Positions 55,960-64,000 of a stretch of 64,000 bases of DNA are shown piece by piece. A model generated the notes under the pieces. That model searched no databases. It was not told the origin of the DNA and was given only the letters and a program-made list of their open reading frames with translations. The first letter of the stretch is position 1. Each line of letters starts with the position of its first letter. The position numbers were made by a program, and so were the translations under genes. Origin of the DNA: Xiphydria camelus (taxonomy: Eukaryota; Arthropoda; Insecta; Hymenoptera; Xiphydriidae); assembly GCA_963678675.1 (NCBI GenBank), contig OY783193.1:28744750-28808749 (forward strand). The letters are read 5' to 3'.

Positions 55960-56070
55960 TTCTTCTACCCCGTGAGGATTTCTCACGGACCAATAGTGGG
56001 CGTTATGATTCTTCACTAATCCTTTGTTGCAGAATTTCGATTCATCTGTGAACAAAATCTTCTGACGAAC
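55960..56070 (-). pseudogene. Tc1/mariner-like DDE transposase fragment
   Basis: The minus strand reads VRQKILFTDESKFCNKGLVK, NHNAHYWSVRNPHGVEE. The LFTDESKF block around the second catalytic aspartate and the HYWSVRNPH block are typical of insect Tc1/mariner-group transposases. The frame is only 37 codons. The first catalytic aspartate, the third catalytic residue and the DNA-binding domain are not found nearby. The S-family palindrome is attached to its 3' side, so S elements may derive from this transposon. Confidence 0.7.
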
Positions 56071-56940
56071 GAGGGATCGTCCACTTGCCGTTCCAAAAAT
56101 CAGTCGGAATAGTTCATTCGTCGAGCTGGATCTAGCTAATTGTACGCTGAAACATGCCCAAGTCGTATTCAGCCTTGAGAAGATTTATTTTAATATTGGA
56201 CCAAAGGAACGGCAATCCTGTTGCTTCAACTTCCAGGTATATTAATTGTAAGTATTACTGGAGAACGAGTAGGTTAAAAGATTTTCGTGAAGACTCACGA
56301 TTTTCTGATATGTCATTTCGTACAGGTGCAACCGAAGAGGATCTAGCTCGTGTCCTGTCCGTAAAAAGATGACTCGATGGACATCGGAGAATGTCAGGCT
56401 TGTCACCGAGCGCCTATTACCCAAGTTACATTAATTGCAATACGCGCTTCCCGTTTCATTCAACTATTCCAGCGTTAAATAACTTTTACTTCTTTCAAGG
56501 TAATCACCTTTTATGAACTGTTCGTGGTAGGAGGCAGCGATCGATAATAGAGACTCGTCGTAGACAAGTTCGTCTATTAAAACTAAAAGGCAATTGGTGT
56601 GCAACTGGAACATCATCGCAGGAATAATTTGTCTACGATTAGTCACAATCATTGATCGTTGCCCCCTACGATCAACAATTCGTACAAGGTAAATGCTTTG
56701 AAAGAAGTAAAAGTTACTTAGAACAGGAATAGTTGAAACGAAAATCGCATATTGCAATGAAAGTACTATGGGTGAAAGGCGCTCGGTGACAAGCCTAACA
56801 TTCTCCGATCCATCGAGTCATCTTTTTACGGACAGGACATGAGCTAGATCCTCTTCGGTTGCACCGGTACGAGATGACATGTCAGAAAATCGTGAGTTCA
56901 TGAAAATCTTCTAACCTACTCGTTCTGCAATAATACCTCT
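56071..56940. repeat. fragments shared with palindrome R
   Basis: 56260-56420 repeats 38260-38420. 56790-56920 is the inverted counterpart. 56500-56760 matches parts of 38510-38860 (TACGATCAACAATTCGTACA). This looks like an eroded palindrome of the R type. No gene is recognised. Confidence 0.5.
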
Positions 56941-56943
56941 AAA

Positions 56944-57632
56944 AAAAGAGAAAAAATCACCTCTAAAGTTGAGCTTGTAAGTATTTGTACAAGTTCTCAA
57001 CAACGAGTTTCCAAGAGGCGGCGTGGCCGAGCGGTTAAAGCGCTAGTCTACTAACTCGGGGATCGCGTGTTCGAGGCTCCTCATGTGCTTCTTTTTTTTG
57101 CAAATAAAAATGTTCATTTAATCATAATTTGATAACAATCAACATTACTAATCAATATTTTTTTTAATTTCAATTATATTTTAATTCTGGGAGCTGTGTT
57201 GAAAAAAATTAATATTGTAGAAAAATAGCAGTTATTATTCGCTTTCGGTGAGCTCAGGCTTACAATTTGTGGGATGATAATTGTCATAAAAGCACTCAAA
57301 ACATAAATTAAGTTGACAATGACTACAGGAGATAAAACCGGTATTGCTGCAAGCGCAGGGAGTCTTCAATTTATTTAAAGGAAAGCATACTTCATTCACG
57401 TTGGAAAAAAATATTATTTAATAACGTTGATTGTTATCAAATTATGATTAAATGAACATTTTATTTGCAAAAAAAAAAGAAGCACATGAGGAGCCTCGAA
57501 CACGCGATCTCCGAGTTAGTAGACTAGCGCTTTAACCGCTCGGCCACGCCGCCTCTTGGAAATTCGTTGTTGAGAACTTGTACAAATACTTACAAGCTCA
57601 ACTTTAGAGGTGATTTTTTCTCTTCTTTTTGA
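56944..57632. mobile_element. H: palindrome with a tRNA-like sequence in each arm
   Basis: Arms 56944-57165 and 57420-57632 share GAGCTTGTAAGTATTTGTAC, the tRNA-like block and AAATGTTCATTTAATCATAA or complements. The single-copy loop 57166-57419 is AT-rich with GGGAGCTGTGTTGAAAAAAA. I see no clear target duplication. Confidence 0.85.
57014..57085 (+). other. tRNA-like sequence (Ser/Leu type), degenerate
   Basis: GGCGGCGTGGCCGAGCGGTT contains a consensus A box (TGGCCGAGCGGTT) and GTGTTCGAGGCTCC resembles a B box. The loop CTACTAA would give anticodon ACT, but anticodon and T stems pair poorly. So it is a tRNA-derived repeat part rather than a gene. The mirror copy is 57491-57557 on the minus strand. 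Confidence 0.5.
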
Positions 57633-57724
57633 GTGTTGCACCCTAGGGTTGTGGTGATGTACTATACTAGTGGTGCTCTATAAATGAGTAAAGATTCGGC
57701 CAAATCGGTGACCCGAAAGCCTGA

Positions 57725-58054
57725 GCCTCTCTTGTTAGAGAGTTGAAAGTAAAACGTCTTCATGGATTTCTGTAGACGACCAAAATATAAGAAAAATCCG
57801 ATGGCCTGTAAATTCGAAAGCGGTATATGTTTTATTTCTCCAAAATACTAAGGTAAAGTTAAAAATATAAGGGCTCTCTAGTCTATAAGTCCCTTTCAAA
57901 ATATCACGAGAATAAATCAAAAGTAACGTGGTTATAATTAATTGGCTCGTATCGGTATAAAATGTGAGACTTTAATTTTGTGGTAATAAAAAGCTATTCT
58001 TCTACATGTACGTATCTTCCTCATGAATAAATTCCAAAAAGTAGTGAAATCCCC
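57725..58054 (-). repeat. Q-family segment attached to F4
   Basis: Same text as 36023-36350 in complement (GTAACGTGGTTATAATTAAT, AATAAAAAGCTATTCTTCTA). Confidence 0.75.
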
Positions 58055-58772
58055 CCACAAAAACAGATTCTCTGTAAAAAAAAGGCGGCATGTTCATTCA
58101 GTGCCAACAAAAATTGATACGTAAAATACTCTCCAAAAAAGATTTGAAATCAATTAAGATCGCCATGTTCAAGATTTATATATAAAAAGTAAAAGGCATC
58201 ATTTGAAAGGGAAATTATTGTAAATCAGGTTACTAAAAAATTCGACTAAAAAAATTTATAAAAAAATTTTAATAAAAAAGAACGCCACGTTTTTTCCTTC
58301 AAAATAAAAAATTCAGACAGAGAATTATATTCGATGTTTATGCACTTATGATTTTAAATAAATTCATACACTTATATGATACCACCAGTATACCGAACGT
58401 CGCACGGGAAACCGATCAGGCGGGGGCCTTCTGGATTTCTCTGAATTTGACTTCGACAGTGCAATTTATGAATCACTCTAGCACTGTCCAAGCACTGCCA
58501 ATATTCGGTATAGTGAACAAAATATGAAAACTTAAACGCGGCAAGTTCTTTTTTATTAAAATTTTTTTATAAATTTTTTTAGTCGAATTTTTTAGTAACC
58601 TGATTTACAATAATTTCCCTTTCAAATGATGCCTTTTACTTTTTATATATAAATCTTGAACATGGCGATCTTAATTGATTTCAAATCTTTTTTGGAGAGT
58701 ATTTTACGTATCAATTTTTGTTGGCACTGAATGAACATGCCGCCTTTTTTTACAGAGAATCTGTTTTTGTGG
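58055..58772. mobile_element. F4: complete F-family palindrome
   Basis: Tips CCACAAAAACAGATTCTCTG and complement. Central block with ACCGATCAGGCGGGGGCCTT. The inner arm text (TTACTAAAAAATTCGAC, then TTTATAAAAAAATTTTAA) is closer to F1 than to F2/F3, so there are two subfamilies. Confidence 0.85.
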
Positions 58773-58779
58773 GGTATAG

Positions 58780-59598
58780 TAATTTACCGCCGTCTTACTA
58801 CCGAGAGAGCCGACAGCCGGGGGTCAGGAGCCGCGAGCCGAGGGCCGAGAGGGTCGGCGCTATCTGGCGTCAGGCCGCCAAAGCATGACGGGTCGCCACA
58901 TGTCAGACTTTAATTAAACACAAACTATCACAAAATATTTAAACAAGATAGCTGATCATTTTCGTTTTTACAAATACTTATTGTTAAGGTTTAAAGAGTA
59001 GATAAATACCAAAAGTATTTAAAAATCTGACACAGGCAAGTTCCCTATTAATTAATTATTATTTGAAAACCACTAAATGTATTAAATAACTTAATTTATG
59101 AAAATGATAGTAAATTTTAAGTCAGATTTTTATTATATTCTTTTCGTTGAAAGAGAGGGAAATGAGTTGAGAAAATAGGAATATCATATTCCTCACTCCT
59201 TCCCTTTCCCGCTATAATAATTCCTCTTTCAATGACGAAAATTAAATTTGAATTTTATTTATCTATATTTTATTCATTCACAAAAATGTGTATATTTTTA
59301 TTTATTTATTTATCAACATTATAGAGAGAGGAATTAATAAAATTGCTAATACATTACCCCCCCCCTTTCCTTTCAATTCAAGGCTACCTATAAATAATTT
59401 TCCGTTCAGAATGTTTAATTGATTATCTATGAATTTTAAATTATACAGAAAAGAGCTAAACAGCACGTGTTAGGACATCGACTAGCTTGAAAGAATATAT
59501 CCGACTTATTAAGGACAGTGAAGGCCATATTTACATATCAGGACAACTCAGGTGTGTGTGTGTGTGTTTTAGAGGAAAATCCCTTTACAAGTATTCTA
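58780..59598 (+). mobile_element. L3: L-family repeat, interrupted by element K
   Basis: 58795-58900 (TTACTACCGAGAGAGCCGAC to GCATGACGGGTCGCCACA) matches 12599-12705 of L1, and ACAGCACGTGTTAGGACA near 59461 matches 12728. After K the L text resumes AAGACTCTACCAGGTCTATC (60399 onward) to about 60490. Most of 58920-59440 is AT-rich and unrecognised. Confidence 0.6.
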
Positions 59599-60398
59599 AA
59601 GGCGCGTCCTGACTGTCGACCAGAACATCTAGAAAACCGCGTCCTCACTGAGTCGACATTGTCGATCGACACTGTCGATCGACACTGTCGACTCAGTCAG
59701 GACGCGGCAGTCGACTTGGTCGATCGACAAATTTTGTCGATCGACATGTCGACTGGTTTTCCACGAGTTGTCGGTAAACATCAAAGGTAGTCGAGTCGAA
59801 CGCAGAGGGTTCGGCAAGGCGAGCGGTTGTTTCGGCAGCGGTGCGATGACGGTCGGCGTACGGCGTACGGTTGTTGGCGATGCTCAAAGGCCGCCCCAAA
59901 CTGTTCGCTTCGTGTAGACACTAAATTACTTGGCTCATGCTTGAATGCTTATTTTTTTATTCGTGTTCCGTCGCACGATAGACGGAATTCAGAATATCGG
60001 TTCGTACCGTTCGATAGCACCGCGATCTGAATACCTCACTAGCAAACGATATATTTCGGCGAAAGCGGCAAATGCGCTTGCAGTCCCGCACATTCCCCGA
60101 AAATTTTAATCGATACCGCTATGCGTGGAATACTAAATCTATCTTGTAAAGGAGAGAATGACGAATTCAATAGATGACCGTCCGGAAAGACCAATCCAAC
60201 CGGGGGCCCGTTTACGCCGAGGGTCGGAACATACCTCCGGAGGGTCGGGCCTTGTAGACCCGTCGACTCGACTACCCTTTGATGTTTACCGACAAACCAG
60301 TCGACATGCCGGTCGACAAAATCCAGTCGACAAATTCTAGTCGAAAGTGTCGATCGACAGTGTCGATCGACACTGTCGACTCAGTCAGGATGCGCCTT
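59599..60398. mobile_element. K: 0.8 kb element with clustered GTCGATCGAC palindromes
   Basis: Tips AAGGCGCGTCCTGACT and AGTCAGGATGCGCCTTA are inverted. Both ends contain runs of GTCGATCGACAYTGTC modules (59648-59755 and 60293-60380). The interior resembles repeats near 19280-19330 (GCAGTCCC-CACATTCCC). No coding sequence. Confidence 0.7.
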
Positions 60399-60490
60399 AA
60401 GACTCTACCAGGTCTATCCAGGTCTAAACAGACCTTAAAGCAGGTCCATTCAGAATGGAACAGGTCAAAATCTTCGACTCGGGATCGCGT

Positions 60491-60847
60491 CGATTAAACG
60501 CGCGCCTCTCTCCCTCTTTCTTCGTCATACACCCCTCTCTTTCTCGCGCGCATTATCACACAGAGAAAAAAATTATGAGATTTGACTAGATCGCCAGCTA
60601 TAGGCGGGAAAACGCTGATTTAGTTACTCGAATGAAATAATTAGGTTATAATGATTAACAACTGTTTGATGAAAAAAAGCTGTAGTCAATTCTAAAAAAT
60701 TATACGCATCACTAATGCCAAAAGGTCGTATACGACACTTTACGCCCTTTTAGCATTGTAAAAGTCAAAAGGGCTTATGAAAAAAATTGTTTGCAGAACT
60801 GGTAGGAATATGCAAAAAAAAGGTCCAACAATGCAGGGAAAATAAAA
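60491..60847. other. spacer
   Basis: 60558-60660 starts ACAGAGAAAAAAATTATGAG like the Y element but has no second end. Otherwise nothing recognised. Confidence 0.35.
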
Positions 60848-61063
60848 ACACAAAACGTGTGGCCGCCACACGCGGAAGAAGTGAAACTTCGATATCAGTT
60901 TCTCTGAATTTGATTCCGGTGGTATTAGTTTCAATTAACTCTACGAAGAAGCACTGTAAAAGACTTGTATAGAGCCAATTGAAACTAATACCACCGGAAT
61001 TAAATTCAGAGAAACTGATATCGAAGTTTCACTTCTTCCGCGTGTGGCGGCCACACGTTTTGT
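60848..61063. mobile_element. O2: palindromic MITE
   Basis: Inverted-orientation copy of O1 with ends AACACAAAACGTGTGGCCGC and complement. Confidence 0.85.
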
Positions 61064-61377
61064 GTGTTTTTTTTTGTTGAATTCAATATGAATTTTTTAT
61101 GGGCACAAAATGTAGTGTAAGGAATATCATATTCACTGGATGTATTTTCACCGATATTGGATCCTCCAGGAACTTGAAAATCTGTTACATTCTCCAGGGT
61201 TTGGGACTGGTGTTGATCTGCATTAGCAGATATAGCAATATTTGATTGTGTTAATTTAATTCTCTCTCTCTCCATTTTCGACTTACACGTTGCCTGTCAC
61301 TGTACTCTTTTGACCGTTCTGTTGTTTTTTTGCAACAATAATTATAAATTAATACACACACACACACTCGCGCGCGC

Positions 61378-61619
61378 GAAAGAATGTACAGTAATGCGTA
61401 GTGGTTACTCGAGAAAGGTCACGACTCCGATCGCAGACTACGCGAGCTCCGTATAGCCGGCCATTCGACGCGGTAAAATCCGGAAAACTGAAAATGTACA
61501 AACGAAATATAATACAAACAACTCACAAGTAACTCTGCGCCCTCTAGTCTGGCTTCTCATATCATCTTACGGATACGCCCAAAAAAGGGTCCTAAACGCT
61601 AGATTTATGGTGAGACTAA
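61378..61619 (-). repeat. QQ, inverted copy, first part
   Basis: Complement of about 19728-19965. It ends at TAA (61617-61619), where element D begins, and the copy resumes at 63618. Confidence 0.85.
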
Positions 61620-63617
61620 TAGTCCAGTAAAATTTCCGTTTAAATCGAAAATTGAGACATATACGGGCGAAAACTTGGGAAAAGGTGTGTTTTGATGTTA
61701 TTAATCGAGGGAACATATTAAAAGAAAAATCACCAACCGGGTACGGCTGTAAAAAATTATTTATTGTTGAAAAAATCGATTCTTCGCTAATATTTTGAAA
61801 ACTACGTAACATATTGAAAAATAGTTAAGACAAAAGTTGTAGATAATAAAATTGTCTACAGAAAAGCTATTACACTTTTTATCCTATCTTCAACGCCTAA
61901 GAAGCTAGGACCTCCAGATGAGTTGAAATGTTCAAATATTCATAACAAATCCAAAAATTAAGATTTTTGCAATTTTTTTTTGTAACCCGTTTAGAAAAAT
62001 CTCATCATTTTTCCTAACGAAACCAAATTTTGATTTTCATTGTTGTTTACACATGATTGATTTTTAAAGTTTTAAATGCTTGAATTTACATAGAAATTTG
62101 CAATTAAAAAATTTTTTAATTATACCGTCGTTTATTTTGGATTATTTCTGAAGAAAAAGATAAATAGCAATTCAACGTATCTCGCCTGGTTTGCAAGATA
62201 TGCTAAATTGAAAAGGAAGGAGATTTATGCGATGATCACCACTGACTACGCAAACTGTGGCAAACATATATAGTGTCGCACCGCTCTCACGGCAAAAAAA
62301 AAATGAACAAAATCTTCGGCAGCCAAAAATTCCAATGACGAAATGTAAGAGTAAAAAAAATGCCACGATGTTTCCAACTGTTCTTACAAATATGTAATAT
62401 TGGTTCACCTCAATAAGGAAGAAAATAATGTAAAACTATGAAAAACATTGAAACTATTATTTTATTCGGTAATGTAAACCACTTTTTAATAACAAGAAGT
62501 GATTGCAATGAAATGAAAAAAAGAGTTAATAAAGAAAAAAAGAAAAAAAACAACAAGATTTGAACCCACGACATCGAGACTCCCAGCCCGGCAACTTGAC
62601 CGTTGCGCTATCGAAGCATTGCTGATGTAATGTACGCCAATTCCAGACACTTGGAACGCGCGCGCGACACGATTTTCAAAAATTTGTTTCTCAAAGCACT
62701 GTTCAATGAAATTGAATCAATTTCGTTGATCAAACAAAAGTAGAACCGTTTACCTAGGAGACGCTGGAAATACGCTAATGGAAATAAGATAATGCATACT
62801 GCCTGGGCTACTAGGTTGGCGAGGTATTCATGGTCGGGATGCTTCGAAACCCCTGCAAGGTCCGGAAGGCCGAGAGCATCCCTCAGTCTCACTGACACTC
62901 GCAGCCAACTGCAGCAGCGCGCGCACACAAACGTCAGGGCGACGTGAGTGAGAGCGGTGCGACACTATATATGTTTGCCACAGTTTGCGTAGTCAGTGGT
63001 GATCATCGCATAAATCTCCTTCCTTTTCAATTTAGCATATCTTGCAAACCAGGCGAGATACGTTGAATTGCTATTTATCTTTTTCTTCAGAAATAATCCA
63101 AAATAAACTCTGGTATAATTAAAAAAATTTTTAATTGCAAATTTCTATGTAAATTCAAGCATTTAAAACTTTAAAAATCAATCATGTGTAAACAACAATG
63201 AAAATCAAAATTTGGTTTCGTTAGGAAAAATGATGAGATTTTTCTAAACGGGTTACAAAAAAAAAATTGCAAAAATCTTAATTTTTGGATTTGTTATGAA
63301 TATTTGAACATTTCAACTCATCTGGAGGTCCTAGCTTCTTAGGCGTTGAAGATAGGATAAAAAGTGTAATAGCTTTTTTGTAGATAATTTTATTATCTAT
63401 AACTTTTGTCTTAACTATTTTTCAATATGTCACGTAGTTTTCAAAATATTAGCGAAGAATCGATTTTTTCAACAATAAATAATTTTATACAGCCGTACCC
63501 GGTTGGTGATTTTTCTTTTAATATGTTCCCTCGATTAATAACATCAAAATACACCTTTTCCCAAGTTTTCGCCCGTATGTCTCAATTTTCGATTTAAACG
63601 GAAATTTTACTGGACTA
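61620..63617. mobile_element. D: 2.0 kb palindrome, TAGTCCAG tips, target duplication TAA
   Basis: Tips TAGTCCAGTAAAATTTCCG and complement, flanked by TAA (61617-61619, 63618-63620). The intact target in the first QQ copy (complement near 19728-19730) has one TAA. The arms, about 660 bp (61620-62280 and 62965-63617), differ at few sites. The loop holds a tRNA-like stretch and the C/D core segment. No protein is recognised, so it is non-autonomous, but tips and duplication length place it with A and B. Confidence 0.9.
62550..62632 (-). other. tRNA-like sequence in the loop of D
   Basis: On the minus strand TTCGATAGCGCAACGGTCAA has an A-box-like TAGCGCAACGG and GTCGTGGGTTCAAATCTTGT a B-box-like GGTTCAAAT, about 40 bases apart. 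The T stem pairs poorly. A poly(A)/AAGAAAA tract follows, as in a tRNA-derived SINE. A decayed SINE head is the best guess. Confidence 0.4.
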
Positions 63618-64000
63618 TAAACAGTCCTCTTAGTGGAGGTGCGACACTGCGTCGCCTCATAATACGAACAATAGCTTTCATCGCCCGAAGAAACCCTCTC
63701 GAGCAACACAAACCAGACCCCTCTGCAGAGTCTAAACAGCGATTGATTTTTGCGTCATTTTTCTTCAGTTTCAAGTTAATAACTATAACATGCGCGATCA
63801 AGAGTAGATCTCCTCGAGGTCGTAAATCCCGAAGGCACTACTGTGTGACACGAATAGTGACCGAAAACGTAGAGTGGTGGATTTAAACCGTATCGGTTAG
63901 TTGAAATGATTTAACACTGCACTCACAATATTACTGGTGATTATATTGAATTCAAAGAGATACAATAATTCCGTGATGCAGCCGTAGTTTACAATTAGAT
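63618..64000 (-). repeat. QQ, inverted copy, second part
   Basis: Complement of 19337-19730, running to the window end. The copy may extend further outside. Confidence 0.85.

Noticed and set aside
57014..57557. Pair of functional tRNA-Ser genes in inverted orientation
   Set aside because: Anticodon and T stems do not pair well and the flanks are the arms of a palindrome, so tRNA-derived repeats are the better reading.

Overview
The window is animal, almost certainly insect, nuclear DNA. It is AT-rich, intron-bearing and made largely of nested transposable elements, with no operons or bacterial-type gene packing. The only host gene I recognise with confidence is a Slo2/KCNT sodium-activated potassium channel. 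Three short exons with exact splice signals lie on the + strand at 5597-5671, 14379-14462 and 15892-15986. They encode the S3-S5 part of the channel in consistent phases. I find no pore exon downstream, so most of the rest of the window is probably one very long, repeat-filled intron of this gene. The exact order is not known; the Slo2 exons fit insects best.

Layout. 1-5345: GA-rich R1 repeats, one split by a 3.2 kb palindromic transposon (A) that carries an XPG/FEN1-like plus CXC (tesmin-like) protein gene. 5346-16050: Slo2 exons between small palindromic elements, a SWIM zinc-finger transposon remnant (7467-8120), and a palindrome at 10185-13554 with two further elements nested in its right arm. 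16053-23194: a TTA-flanked element with many GCATGC motifs, several MITE-like palindromes, R1 repeats, a Helitron-like end and a foldback element with a 9-bp target duplication. 23632-32090: a palindrome with RSS-like ends and a 5-bp target duplication (Transib-like), split by a 6.3 kb element (B) that holds a second, decayed XPG/CXC gene and a duplicated two-exon gene fragment. 32340-48540: inverted segmental copies, F-family palindromes, MITEs and tandem repeats. 48596-54297: a four-deep nest, in which repeat L2 contains a 5'-truncated jockey-like LINE, which contains a 3.9 kb foldback element (J), which contains two opposed arrays of a 133-bp repeat. 54298-64000: more palindromes, a Tc1/mariner-like transposase scrap, a palindrome with tRNA-like arms, and a 2 kb palindrome (D) inserted in an inverted copy of 19337-19965.

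The main lesson is structural. Most elements are near-perfect inverted repeats. For several, an uninterrupted second copy of the target lies in the same window, so boundaries and target-site duplications can be read directly: 3 bp for A, B and D (all with TAGTCCAG tips), 5 bp for E, 9 bp for J and RR, 2 bp for L, TA for the mariner-type MITEs, 7 bp for GG and 11 bp for the LINE.

Limits: all alignments were made by eye. Palindrome arm limits are good to about 5-20 bases except where a target duplication fixes them. Family names for transposons rest on motifs, tips and target duplications, not on searches.
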